Shown here: positions 47,782 through 60,300 of the stretch, in pieces
Layout: the number at the start of each line of letters is the position of its first letter
Position numbering within the stretch: position 1 is the first letter of the stretch
DNA from: Cercozoa sp. M6MM
Taxonomy: Eukaryota; Endomyxa: Ascetosporea
NCBI GenBank assembly: GCA_040357565.1
Contig: JBDODJ010000042.1
Reading direction: 5' to 3' (one strand)
Length of the DNA stretch: 64,000 nucleotides
Made by a program: the position numbers and the translations under genes
Notes under the pieces: generated by a model
What the model was told of the DNA's origin: nothing
Databases searched by the model: none
The model's input: only the letters and a program-made list of their open reading frames with translations

Positions 47782-50700
47782 ATGTTTACAGAGGTGAAAG
47801 CCGGCGGTGCCTACTACCTGATCTCGCGCAGCGTTGGACCGCGTATTGGTACAGTTAAGTTTTAGCACGTGAAGTGAATAGTTAAAGGAGTATCATTGCA
47901 GGCGGTGCCATTGGTTTCCTCTTTGCGATCGGAAACTCCATCGCTGTGTCGATGTACGTGATTGGCTTCATGGAGACACTTACCGAACAGATGGGTACTC
48001 TTTGTTTTCGATGTTACTTCGAGTCAACTTGTGCTTACAATTCAACTTGCGATTGTGTTCTCTCACAGGCGATCCAGTGATCACCAACAGCACCATCAAT
48101 GAGATCCGTGTGCTGGGCATCTTGCTTGTGACGTTACTGCTCATCATGGCTCTCATCGGTGTCGGCTGGTACCTTGTCTCTTGTCTCGAGTTCACTTTTC
48201 GAAACTGACTTGTGTAGGGTCATTAAACTGCAACTCGTTTTGCTATTGCTACTGCTCGCATCAATCATGGCCTTCATGATCGGCAGCTTTATCGGCCCGG
48301 ACAAGGACAAGGGTTTCCTTGGCTGGGGTGATCTACAGCTCTCAAAGAATGCGGGTCCTTCCTGGTAAGTCTGAAAGTTTATTTCACCAAGTTTGGACTG
48401 AAAAACGCGTGGAGAAACGCTAAAGCCGGACAGTTATTATTGGAAAAGTAAGCTTGTTGTGGTCTCCAGGGATGCAGGCGACAAGAATGCGTCGAAGGAA
48501 ACCTTCTTCTCGGTGTTTGCCGTGTTCTTCCCGGCAGTAACGGGTATCATGGCGGGTGCCAACATTAGCGGTGACCTGCGTGACCCGGGCCAGGCGATTC
48601 CCAAGGGCACGCTGTCGGCCATCTCGTTCTCGGCCGTGGTGTACGCTACCATGGCCTTTTTCATCGGCGCCGTGTGTCGTCGCATTGACTTGATCGACAA
48701 CTACACCATCATGGCCAATGTGGCTGGCGGTACATCCTTGCTTTTTCTCTCCCCGACATGCTATCAACTTGCCTATCGCACTGACACATGCTCACAGATG
48801 GCTCCTTCTTGATCTACGCGGTACAACTTTTTTATCTGGGCTACAAAGCCCGCTTCCTCAAGATTATGTCCTCCTATGCACCAGGGCATCTATGCCGCCA
48901 CGTTCTCGTCGGCGCTCGGTGCGCTCGTTGGCGCCCCTCGAGTGCTTAACACGTGCCTTTTGCATTTTTAATATTTTTCTCAAGTTTTATGTAATCTGTT
49001 TGGTTACACCTGAAACTTGTTTTAATGTGTGTGTTGCAGTGTGGCGAAGGACAACATTGTGCCGTGGCTACGTTTCTTCGCGAAAACTCGTCGCAATGGC
49101 GATCCGTAGCTTTTCTCGTTTCGAAACTGCGAACTGAAAGCTACTTTTTGTTTTATGGACCGTATATGTGTGTAGTGTGCGAGGCTACTTCCTGGCCTAC
49201 TTTATTGCAGTTGCCTGCGTCGCGATTGGCGACCTGTACTGTTCTTTGTTGTTTTTTGTATTTGTGGTATCTTTTGTTTGTTGTGTAGAAACGCGGTTGC
49301 GCCGTTGATTTCAATGTTCTTCATGGGTACGTTTCTCAGTGCGAAAAAGATGGTAAACTGACCTTGTTACAGGCACATACGCCTTGGTGAACTTTTCGTG
49401 CTGGCAACTGAGTGTGTCCAAGTCGCCCGGCTGGTCAGTTTTTTTCAAATCACACACTTTCAAACTGCAATTGCTTGACTGGTTGACAACCGTTTTGTTA
49501 GGAGACCGAACTTCCGGTGGTTTAATCGATGGACAGCGTTGATCGGAATGCTCTTCTGCATTGTTATTATGTTCCTGCTGGACTGGGTCAGTTTTTCGCT
49601 TTTTCTGTTGAGTTTCTTTCAAGTCTGATCAGTTTTTTTTTTTTTTTTTTTTTTTTTGATTTAGTCATTTTTAATTTGCTTTGTTTGGTGCAGATCTACG
49701 CTATTATCGCCACCGCGATTGCCGTCGCTCTCTACGTACTTCCTCTTGCGTCCGCGGCTCGATCGCTTTCATCGGCTTACATCTATGTGTCAGTTCTACA
49801 TCGACTACGTGGACCCGCCAGTGAACTGGGGCAACTCGATCGAGTCGTACCGCGAACTGGAGGTACAGGCGAAAACTTGAAGCTGATCAACTGGCGGTAT
49901 GAGACAATCTGGACAGGTGACGCGCCACTTGATCGGAATGGAGAAGTTCAAGGCACACACGAAAAAGTTCCGACCGAACTTTTTGGTATTTTGTACGTTT
50001 CTTTCGGGTGATATTTGTTGACTCGTATGGTTCAGGTCATGTCGGGTGCGCCTTCCGACCGTCCGTCACTGCTGGGCTTTGTACTTTATCCGGTTTCGTT
50101 TTTACCTGATATGTAATTTTGATTTTTATTTCCAAAGGTGAGCGGAGCCTTGTACAAGGCGCACGGTTTGATCATGTTCGGACACGTTTACGGACGCGAT
50201 CAGCCAGGTATATTGTGATAAGACAGACGTGTTTGTTCGTGTTACTATGTGATTGTGCAGGCGAATTCGACTACCGAAAGCTCGTGCAGAGCACCGAGTT
50301 CCGCAGCAAGTGGGCTCAACGTCGGTAACTCTGCTGGAAGAAAGTACAGGTGAAACTGATGCTTTAATGTTTTGTTTGAGTTGTTCAGCTACCTGCGTCG
50401 CTGCACGGGCCGTGGCGAGGATGTGCTCGGCTTCTTGGACACCACGGTGGCCCCGACACTGCGTCAGGGTGCACAAGCGCTCTTCTCACTCTCGGGTCTG
50501 GGTTGCTTGCGTCCCAACACCTTTGTTCTGGTGAGGCAGCGAATTCTCTGAACAAGTATGTTCGTGTGTTGTCCTTTGATCAATCTCCTGTCTGCACTGC
50601 AGGGCTGGAAGAAGAACTGGCGCTCAGCGTCGCCCGAGGCTATCGATGTCAGTTTTGTCACAACAACTCGATTTTTTGTATATTCCACACAGAGACGAAA

Positions 50701-51061
50701 CTATCGCTGTAGGACTACGTAAACACGTTGCGCGATGCGTTTGCTCGTGGTTTTGGCTGCATGCTTACTCGTGGTTTGGAGCAAATCGATGTACTTATCT
50801 CTTTTTTTGTATTTTCGCGCGTTTTTTCTTGTTTTCTTGTGTTTGGTCTCTTCGATTTGTCTTCTTGGTTTGTAGTGGCAATCTCCGCCAATTGAGAACT
50901 CTGAGGCGCGTCTGGATTGCTGGTACAGCTGAATTTGATTTTTTCAGTTTTTCAGTTCATTGTTTTCGATCCAGTTTTTTAATTGTCTATTTGAAGCGTG
51001 TTTGTAGGTGGCTGTTCGATGACGGTGGTCTGTCGCTGTTGGTACGTTTCCAGTTTGCTCT

Positions 51062-51109
<48 letters not shown>

Positions 51110-51119
51110 NNNNNNNNNN

Positions 51120-51170
<51 letters not shown>

Positions 51171-52051
51171 GATTGTTGCAAACAGATTCCGTGGCTGGTG
51201 TCGCGCGCGCAATATTTCCGAGGCATTATTGGACGCCGTCAGATGCGAGTGCGACTGTTTGTGATTGCTCAGAGCAGTGCAGACGTGCGTCCGGATTTGG
51301 TACGGTCCTTTCGAATGGTCAGAGGTCGGGTAAATGGTGTGTTGTGTGGGGTACAGTTGACGATCGGTCCGTTGCTGAAGCGCTTCCGACTTGGCTTTGA
51401 CGAGCCCGAGATTGTCTTCCTCGATGATCACGAAGGCGAGAGCAGTAAGAAGCGACAGGGCGATGTGGAAATGCACACGCTGGACACGTACCATTCGCTG
51501 CGTGCCGATGTGACGCCGCTCAGCGAGGTATTCGACTTGCTTCTTTGTTTGTTTTTAGTATCAATTGGGTAGTTACCGCGCGGTGATGTGGCGCGCAATT
51601 TGCTTCGCGTGTCGGAACTCATGCGTCTGCACTCGCATGTACCCTTTTTATACGATATAAATTGTAGTTGATGTCTGGGTGTGCGGCAGGATGCAACGAT
51701 GTGCTTCGTGTCGATGCCGTTCCCGCGCATCGACGAGAGCGCCGTGGACTTCTTGGCGATCGCGCACACGCTGCTGCATGGCAGCGGGCACGCTGGACCA
51801 CTGCGCTACAAGACCGAGGACGAGATCGTCAACCAAGGACTCTCGATTCGCATAAACGATGGCGAGCACGATGACCATAGCGATGGCATCGGCAGCAACA
51901 ACGACGAGCTCAACGAGCACGACGAGCTGCCCTGCATGCCGCCCACCATGTAGCCTCCTCTCTAGCATACATATGTCGGTATGTGTTACCTGGTGTCTGC
52001 AGTCTCATGCGTGGCAACGGCAAGAACGTGCTCACTTTCTACAGCGAATAG
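46882..52051 (+). CDS. SLC12-family cation-chloride cotransporter
   Basis: Electroneutral Na/K-Cl cotransporter of the plasma or contractile-vacuole membrane. The ATG at 46882 (MTDEH) splices across GTACCT...CATGCAG to [15 protein letters not shown]. After an acidic cytosolic head come the signature membrane segments: [74 protein letters not shown] and [20 protein letters not shown]. The large C-terminal domain includes [35 protein letters not shown] and [19 protein letters not shown]. It ends [15 protein letters not shown] at 52051, matching the family's VRGxxxxVLTFY end. KCC or NKCC subgroup cannot be set by eye. Introns include an AT repeat and a TG repeat with a 10-N gap. Exons between 48800 and 50900 are short and only partly resolved. 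Confidence 0.9.
47717..47779. repeat. (AT)n microsatellite
   Basis: Almost pure AT dinucleotides with one TAGATA interruption, in an SLC12 intron. Confidence 0.95.
51064..51167. repeat. (TG)n microsatellite with 10-N gap
   Basis: A pure TG tract in an SLC12 intron, interrupted by 10 N at 51110-51119. Confidence 0.95.
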
Positions 52052-52496
52052 TCTCAGGAGGTGCGCGCCCGTCTGCGCAAGGAACTGAATTCTGTCGTGT
52101 CGTCACAGGCGTAGTCCGTCTTGATTGACGTGATTGACTGCGCTGGTGTACGGTATGGTAGTTGAGTCAGTTGAGTCTTCTAGGAAACCAACTCAGCGCA
52201 GTAGTTCCCCGCCCCTGCACCAGTCCGGGGTCGGGTGTGGTGTACGGTAAATGTCACTTACGACGCGAATTACGTGCTGCCGTACACCCGATCTACGCTA
52301 GTTAGTTAGTTCAGTCTAGTCAATGATTACGTACGCACAGTCGAGTAAAAAGTATCTGACCATGAACGGAACTTGAAAACTAGTCCGATTGAGTTGAATG
52401 CAAAAGCTCCAGGCCTTTGAGCGTCTGCAGTACCAGAGAAGCATCCGCGTCAATGAAACATCATAGGAGAATCAATAAAAAGAAGTGAACTGCAAA
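52052..52496. other. Convergent spacer with short repeats
   Basis: Spacer between two 3' ends. It holds direct copies of GGTGTACGGTA (about 52145 and 52237) with an inverted GCCGTACACC at about 52280, TTAGTTAGTTCAG-type runs, and a segment (52169-52210) resembling the complement of 27454-27490. Confidence 0.5.
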
Positions 52497-54885
52497 CTAA
52501 GTTACCAAATCGAAAATAGGAGCTGTTTCTTTCTCAAGCAACGACAGCAGCGCTGCACGACGAAAGTGCGAAACGGCACGTGGGGCAACTTCCTGAGGGA
52601 AATTATTCCTTGGTGACCACCAAACAAAAAAATGAAAAAATACGGGTCGCGCTTTGGCCGCACGCAGCAGCGCAAGCGAAAGAACGAAGGAAACTGCGCT
52701 TTGCTGGCGCAGTTGGAGGTGCGACGCGATCTGTGCAAAAAAGCTCGGCCGCTTTGAGCCACCCATTAAGTTGAGCTGTGATTACCAAGTGCTGCGCAAC
52801 GTCAATTCGCGTGAGTGCGTTGTCAAAGTCGCCTTCTGCAAAGAAGGAAAGTGTATTGTATGAATTGCAAACTTGAAAGAGTGTGTACCAACAGCGCTTT
52901 GCTCGTCAACAACGTGCGCAAGCGTGTAGTTTTCCAAACGAATGCGAAACGCACCGAATGACCTTGCCATCAAAGTCTGCAAAAAACCAGTTATTTGAAT
53001 GAAAAGCGACTCCGGTGTGTCCACTAACTTTTACCTCAGCGCACAAAAGAAACAGTCATCGGACTTATCCGCGCGGAAAACGGTGCTCAAATATCTGGCT
53101 TTTTGCACCAGAGGAACCTGCAACCGTCCAATTTAAACTGTAAGTAACTAAAGTAAGTAAGAAATTCAGTTCATGATCAGTTTACCAAAGAGTCTTGGTC
53201 GCTTGCATCTGTGACATCGGTGACGAAAGTTTCGAAATCCGCGTCACTGCACTTATTTTCATCTTCGGTGTCCTCGTAGACGAAATGAAGTGTTTTGAGC
53301 GCATTTTCGCTAACGCATTCGTTCATTTCGCCCTCAACTTCGTGCTCATGCAAAGCTTCCGAACCACTGTGCGGGGCAGCTTCCTGGCACAGTTCGATCA
53401 GAACTGTTGATTTGTGCGGTGGCATGAACGCCGCCAAGAGCAGTTCGTTTTCTGCAAGTAAAGGTTTCACCCTGCAATTTTCAGTTTAGCTTATAGACAA
53501 ACACACCAATGTTACAGACACGCTCCTGCCATTTCTCTCCTGCTTGTTGACAAGGTATCAGGTCAAAGCTCCAAGAAATGACAAAGAGATTTAGGGTAGA
53601 TTTATTTAAATGACACTCGGCAGCGACAGAGAGAGCAACGAAACGATCGGCGACAGGAGAATCGAATTCGGCGCTTTTCTCGACAATCTCGTGCCAACTG
53701 AATTTCAGTATTTTTGACTCTTTCTCCTCCGTTTGCATTTGCAAGCTTTCATCCACGCCTTCTTGTTCCTCCTCTTGGTCTTCAGAAGCACTAGCTTTGG
53801 CGTGTGGCATGTTCAGTTCCTTGTTTTCGAAATCTTGCGCTTGAAAAGGTCGCATTGGCGACACTTCAGTGTGCTGACTTGCAGTTGGGGGAGCCTAAGT
53901 CACAGAAAGTAATATGCGTATATTCATTGCTCTGTGTGAAGGCTCATGTCACTGATGGTTCCGAGAATGATGTGTAAGCAGAATAGATAGAAACGACATC
54001 GTCTTCGTGACTGCTGCGAAAACTGTCGTGGCTGACAGCACCGGTCGGAATGCTCTGTGAGCTCGCATTGACGAAGCTTTGCAGTTGGAAGATGTGCCGC
54101 ATGAACTTGGCAATCTTTAGGCGCAGTTTAATTCCTGTATGGCCAACACAGAAGAGTTTAAAATGAAGTACTCTGGCCGTGTCATTCGGGTCTGTCAAAG
54201 GGAACTGGTCGGGTGTGTAAGCTGAAAAACTCGCAGTCAGGTACAGGTAGTGAGTCGCACTGGGACAAAAATCGTTGTACTTGCGAGCCAAGTTTGCCTT
54301 GCCGCGGCGTTCCCGTGTCGAAGCGCACCTTCCACGATACTGCGCAAATAGCGAAACTTAATATTTCCCCAATACAGAGAGACCAAAATTACGTTGCGTT
54401 GATGTTCTGCAGTGCGACCTGCGCCTCTTGCTTCGTACTGTTTGATTTGGTTGCAACTATGTTGTAGCACTCGTGGCCTATCTGAAGTTCAAAGCCGATG
54501 TCAAAAGGATGGAGCAGTGGGATGCGACGAGTTAAAGTAAAGCGTACCTGTCGGTGCAGTTGAGCGCATCGCTGGCAGCAGAAGAGCAGAAGCGATCGAT
54601 TTATCCATGTCGGTGTGCCGCACCTGTAGTTTCATCTTGAACATTGAAGTTAATTTTTCTCCAATGCAACCACGTACCGTCCACAGTCAAAGCAGTATGC
54701 GTTTGCGGGTTTCATAGCTACGCGAAGCAGACGTCGTTGCCACTAGGAAAAGGCACAACATATCTTTTTGAATCGAATTCTGAGAGTTGCTGTACTTTGT
54801 GTAACTTTTTGGGATCAAGCTGGACCTTTGGCAACCGCCAAAGAGGCGCCACTTGCTCGCGCGTCGGTGGCACAAACGTAGACAT
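52497..54885 (-). CDS. Hypothetical acidic multi-exon protein
   Basis: The ATG at 54885 gives MSTFVPPTREQVAPLWRLPK, spliced after NDVCFA to VRHTDMDKSIASALLLPAMR. Further exons give IGHECYNIVATKSNS, KLRLKIAKFMRHIFQLQSFV, then in frame APPTASQHTEVSPM and the Glu-rich EDQEEEQEGVDESLQMQTEE, and FSWHEIVEKSAEFDSPVADR. A GGTGT/GTTTG donor keeps the frame into KPLLAENELLLAAFMPPHKS and another acidic run (YEDTEDENKCSDADFET). The last exons include SKRPSFFAQIASHLQLRQQS and end KETAPIFDLVT at 52497. No family is recognised. The 3' exons (52500-53150) are joined with less confidence. Confidence 0.45.
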
Positions 54886-55147
54886 CCCGCTGACGCAAGT
54901 TTGAGCTCCGCTATTGTCATTCCCGGTCACAGTCGAGCACTTTTTGGGGGTTTTTATAGCCGGCCAGAGTACGAAAGTCCGAAAGCACTCGACCGATGTG
55001 TTTTTGACAAGCAATGCCGCAACAAAACCGAAACGGCGTGTCGTGATTTTTGGTGCTGCATGAGTTTTAGCGAGGTGTCTGCTCTTTTTGTGCCTCACAT
55101 CTGTTTGTTGGCAGTCAGTGGCGAACACCGGAAGGATCAGTGGCAAA

Positions 55148-56311
55148 ATGCACGTGCTTGTTTCCAGTGTCTGTGCTCTCGGTGCGGTGGCAACGTCAAC
55201 TGAGGTACGACTGTTCATCCTCTAAATGTTCAACAGACTCAAATTCCCAGTTGTTCCAACTCAGGACGCGTCTAATCTGCCACTGTGGCAGAAATGGACA
55301 CTGAAGTGGCGCGTGCCGATGACAACTCCTCCCGTACCTCCAATCTCGCTCTCGAGTACTACGATGCCGCGACATACGGCAGCTACTTTCACAAAGCGAC
55401 CAAGTTGGCTTCCAGATTTCGAACCAACTTTACCTTGCACCCGTACCGTAGACCGGGTACCCTCAGATTTACTGACCACTGACTGTAGGCATGGTAGTAC
55501 TTTTATCGTAACTTGTGTTTTGAGCCAGGACACTGACACGGAGGCTTCAAGTTGCACTTGCGTGCTGCCAGAAACATCACAAAAGCTGACAGAGTGGACG
55601 GAGGAGCAAATGATGTTTTTTATGTCGCAGTGTCCCTGCCGTGTATTTGAGCGACTCTTGGTGCTTTTGACTTTAGTTTTTCAGTTTCGATATTTTAATG
55701 CGATGAGTTCCGACACAGGTCAAATTTATTTTTCGTTTCGCTATTAGAGACTCAACGACGTGGATTCGGTCGAATTTGAGTCGGATGAGTCAAACGCAGT
55801 GCCCGACGACTCTGCAGAGGTGGCAGACAAGGCAACTGATACTGCAGACTTAAACCAATTGGATGCCGAGCGTATTGAGAGTTTTGGTGTCGTGCCTTTG
55901 CATTTGGTCCACAAGATCGGCGCTACTCTCGAACCGGACAAGAGTGACGGTACACACGGTAGTCGCGCCAGCAGCAAGGATGATCTCGACTCGCAGTGTC
56001 ATCTCCTCGACTCTCCTCGGGCTCATTCCCTCAGCGAAGACTCCGACGATCAGCTTCCGGGGTCACCAACCGCCAGTGCAGAAAAGCAAAACCGCCAGGT
56101 CAACTGTTCACCATCTCAAGCTGAAGTCGAAGCCCAAGCTGTAATTTCGGCCACAGAGACAGCCAATGAGTCAGACGAAATTGTCGAACGCGACGAAAAC
56201 GATAAAAACACTACCACTGACAGCGCCAACCGTCGAAACGGAGTTACACAGATTGATCCGTCGCCTTGTCTGTCAGTTGCCGCGACGGTGTTTGCTTTCC
56301 TCTTATGCTAA
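55148..56311 (+). CDS. Secreted or GPI-anchored-type surface protein
   Basis: The ATG at 55148 gives a signal-peptide-like start (MHVLVSSVCALGAVATST). GT-AG joins keep one frame: DASNLPLWQKWTLKWRVPMT, then DTDTEASSCTCVLPETSQKL, WTEEQMMFFMSQCPCR, then a long Asp/Ser/Glu-rich exon from RLNDVDSVEFESDESNAVPD. The protein ends with a short hydrophobic tail, CLSVAATVFAFLLC, directly before the stop at 56311. A signal peptide plus a C-terminal hydrophobic tail with no cytosolic residues is the layout of GPI-anchored proteins; a tail-anchored form is an alternative. No conserved domain is seen. A coding alternative in another frame exists at 55285-55482. Confidence 0.5.
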
Positions 56312-56359
56312 ACATCGACTTCAGTTGGAACTGAACTGACGGAACTGGTGTGCAGCGAT

Positions 56360-56865
56360 TTAGTGGTATCGTGATTTGGTTCGTTTCTGGACCTTGTGCG
56401 TCTCCCTGTAGACTTTAGTGATAATCTGTTCAATATTCGAGTCTTCGAGCTCTAAACCGACAACTTCCTTTTCTTTGAACACACCCTGTTGCAGCGCCAA
56501 TAGAATCATGAGATTCTGGACACGGGGCACTATCGCTGTGATGGAGGAGAGATTACCGGAATCCTGAGCGTGCTCACCATGTGATGCATGCGGCCGGCAG
56601 CTTTGCAAAGTGTTTCAATTTTCTGTTTACGCTCCAGGTCGAGTTGCTCTTGCGAGTATGCTTTCAATTGCTCTCTTAGTCTGTGCGTGCTTTCTCCAAT
56701 TTCATTGAGATAACTCCGTCTCGACGAGAGGTTCCTGTCCGTTGTTATCGATATCTCTTCAAAAAGGGTCGAATAAAGCAACAGTACGTTGAACGTCTTG
56801 ACGTCAGTCCTCTCCAGTGCTTTTGTAGAAGTACAGCGGATCCTGCGATTGGCAGTTGCAGACAT
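56360..56865 (-). CDS. Small coiled-coil protein
   Basis: The ATG at 56865 gives MSATANRRIRCTSTKALERT, then a helical stretch (YLNEIGESTHRLREQLKAYS, QEQLDLERKQKIETLCKAAG). The second part, IVPRVQNLMILLALQQGVFK, to KVYRETHKVQKRTKSRYH at 56360, is in another frame. A GTGAGC donor lies at the right place near 56580, but no acceptor fits the frame, so either a shifted join or a frameshift is involved. About 165 residues; no family recognised. Confidence 0.45.
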
Positions 56866-56892
56866 GATGTTCAGTTTTGTAACAATTAAAAA

Positions 56893-57261
56893 TCAGCGAG
56901 TACGTTGAAATCGATTCTCGGCTTCTTCCAGTTCTTTCAGTCGCCGCTGTACAAGAGCTCTCCTTCTCCCTCGAAAGCCACGGAAGTGTGCCTGTATTTT
57001 CGTTGCTTCGGCGTTCATGTAGTGCAGCTGTTTGCGCGCCAAATATCCACGAGCTCTTCGCTGAAGCACAATTGCCGCAGCATTTTCTTCCTCGACGTGC
57101 TCTTTCGCTTCTTGCAGCGCAATCGCGATGTCATCCTCCAGCGAGTCCGTTTTCAGTCGTTCCTTCACGAGGTCAAAAACGCACTGCGCAGCATGTTGGT
57201 TGGATTTTGCGCTAGCACGCTTAGAGCTTTTCGTGGCTGCCGGCATATCTGTGAAGAACAA
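56893..57261 (-). CDS. IQ-motif calmodulin-binding small protein
   Basis: Single-exon ORF. The start at 57246 (MPAATKSSKRASAK) is more likely than the ATG at 57261. After a basic head and an acidic helix there are two IQ-like motifs in tandem, AAAIVLQRRARGYLARKQL and ATKIQAHFRGFRGRRRALVQ, matching IQxxxRGxxxR. Such pairs bind calmodulin or calmodulin-like light chains. It ends AENRFQRTR at 56893 and is about 118 residues. It lies 27 bp upstream of the preceding minus-strand gene's start, a tight tandem pair. Confidence 0.65.
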   Translation of the reverse strand: MFFTDMPAATKSSKRASAKSNQHAAQCVFDLVKERLKTDSLEDDIAIALQEAKEHVEEENAAAIVLQRRARGYLARKQLHYMNAEATKIQAHFRGFRGRRRALVQRRLKELEEAENRFQRTR

Positions 57262-57383
57262 AGAGGAACAGATCTATCGTTCTGTTTTCTCGCTAAAGCG
57301 TCTCAAAGTGCTTACGATGTTCCTGAAATTATCGTTTCTCGCACATCAAACCGCAAGAAACGATCGTTTCAGTTCAGTCCAAG

Positions 57384-60300
57384 ATGCTTCATGTAGACAC
57401 TTGGAGAACGGTCTTACGGCCGCTCAACTATTATTACCAGCAGGCGGACCAACTGAGACGATGGAAGGAGACTCGGGTCGAACATGGCCTTCCTCTATGC
57501 TGTCGCCGGTAGCTCAAATTTTCACATTGTGATAAAGTGTGTTACAACAAAGTCGCTCGTTGCTTGGAGCAGGGCATGCCTGAGGAGGACTTTAGCGACT
57601 CCGAGGGAGAGGTGCTGACCCCAATGCATTCAGCGTACATCAAGCCGAGTTATTCCGAGTCTCTCTCGGCAGAGTCCTTGTAAGACTACTGCAGTTCCTT
57701 GGCTAATAGTATTTATGACAGAACTGAATGCCAGAACTGCCTCCGTCTCGGTGATGCCAAACATCAAAGTGGACTCTCGGCCAGTCAGTCCAGAGCCGGC
57801 CTTGCCCAAGGCGGGAGAGTACGAGCACACCTCGTTCGCACAGCGTCTGCTATCAACGATGCAAGGAGGAGGCATTCACAGCCAAAGCGCTAACAACTCT
57901 CGCAGTTCGAGCCGCAAGCACTCGAAAAAGAAGAAGAAAAAGTCGAAACGTCGCCAACTGAAGGATTTGGACAGTTTTCGCACAGATTTCGCTGCTGTGA
58001 TGCCAGACGCGTCCATCGACAGACTCTTGCACGAGAACTCGGAGCAGTATGCCAGCGCAGCTGCTTTAATGGCGACACGTCGCCAGCGTAGCGCGCAGAC
58101 GCTAAAGGAGCTGGTTGCGGTGCTCAGTTTGTTTGTTTTTGATATCATCTGACTGGAACGTAAATTTATTTGACAGATCCTCCGTATCGCGAACAGCAAC
58201 GATGCAGCGCTGCGTGTTGAGCGACTGATAGATGCAGCAGAAGACTCAAAGTCGGATATCTCGGCTCAGATCGCACTGTGGCGCTCGCTGGCCGAGATGT
58301 CGAGTGTACCGCCCGAGATTCGCGATTTCGTGAGCAACCCGGAGGCAGCAGATACGGTTGATGAGTTTGAGCGACAACTGCAACAACATCGTCGCATTGA
58401 TGTCGCTGATCTCGATATGAGTGGTTCTGACGGTGCGGTTGCGCTGACACTGGCGACTCAACTCGCGCACGGACAGGTGGCAGCAGTGTGGATGCAAGTG
58501 CTCACGCAACCGCTAGCGGAACTGCACGATGCTGTCCTCGACAGTGTGCGCTTGTCGCTGGCCTTGTCTCTAGCACGCGGCGTCAGCGCGAGTGGCGAAG
58601 CTGATGCTTTGGGACGCGCAGCGCTTGCAGTGTCGCGCTTTGTGGCAGCATTGCAGGGGATCGACATCGACGATGACACGCGAAGCGAGATGCGTCGCAT
58701 TTCGACGCGAGTGAACAAACTCGTCAAGCAATGCGAAGAAGTAAAGTTCCACGATCAAAAACAAGCCATCGCAATGATCGAGGATGTAGATTTGCCTCGA
58801 AGCAAGAAGTCAAGCAACAACAACACTGTGGCTGTGAGTCATGCTTTGCGAGTGCGTGCGCAGCTGGTGGAGCAACTCATCGATGGTGTTGCTCGGATGC
58901 GCGACATTGACACGCGAAGCATCGACTTGAGCAACGCAGCGAAGCTCTTTTCGCTACGACGCGAATTCTTCGATGGCGAGAAGCACCAACGACTCGAGAT
59001 GGTGCGACAAATGGAGAAACTCGCTGTCGAGCGACGCGACTGTGAATCGCAGCTCAACGAACTCTTCGAAGCACTCGCGAACGCGCCGAAACTGACGAAA
59101 ACTGACGGCACGAGCAAAAGCACGTCACAACTCATCGCTCTGAACGACGAACTTCGCGAGTGCGTGTTCAAAGCTACGGCGTCTTTCTGCTCCGATGCCA
59201 ATCGCCGTTTCACCAAGATGATGCAGTCGCACGAACAAGGCCTCGGTGGTGTCTTTCTCGCGGACGAAGCTCGCGTAAAATTACCACAGCTCCAACTGAA
59301 AAGCTATCTTTCAACTCACGTCATGATTTCTCACAGCAAGGACAACTCGCACTCGTTTCGGTCCCTCAATTAGACAGCATCGCGACTGCCAACGAGCGCG
59401 TCGCGATTCGTCTGGGCGAAGAGCGAGCTGATTTGCGAAAGTGAGTTGCTGCATTTGGTGTTTCATAAAATTGATTTCGCCTTTGTTGCTTTCAGATACG
59501 CCGAACACGCGCAAAAAGCGAGCGCACGCGAGGAGCAACTCCAGAAGCGAATCGCCGAGATGCAACTCGAAGCCGCGCAAGGCGAACTCGAGCATCACGA
59601 AGCTTTGCACGAGCGCGAGAAGGAGCTTCGCGAGCGCGAGGAAGAACTGGAGCAAAAGAGCACGCAACTCGCCGAAATCGAAACAGACTCGCGACAGCTC
59701 GTGCGCCAAATCGAACAGGAGCGAGACGAACTGGAACAAGAGCGAGACGAACTGAGACACGAACGTGAGCGACTTCGACTCGACGAAGCGCGACTGCGCG
59801 ACGACATTGAAAAGCTCAAAGAGGACTTGAAGCACCTCGACAAGGACCGTGCCGCGATGAAAGCAGACCAAACAGAATTGACCGAAGCGAAAGCCGAAAT
59901 CACCGAAGCGAAAGCTGCGCTCGCACGCGATCAGTCAACTTTGGACCACGAAAAAGCCGAGCTCGAGCGCCAGAGAGCGAGCATGGCCGAGCACGAGGCG
60001 AAGCGACCAGTGCCGTCGGTCTCAGCAGTTGCTCCAATTCCGGCATCGCTTGAAAACGAGCGACGCCAGTTGCAAAAGGAGATCGCACAACTCCAAAGCG
60101 ACAAAGCACAGCTCCAAAACGACAAGGCGCAGTTTCACCGAGAGAAAGCGCAGTTCGAAGACACCAAGTCGCGGTTCGATCAGCAGCAAGCTGCACTTCA
60201 ACAACAGCAAGCTGCTTTGCAGCGAGATCGAGCGCAATTCGAGCGCGATCGAACTTCCCTGCGTCAGAATGAAGCTGCACTTGAACAAAAGCGGCGCGAA

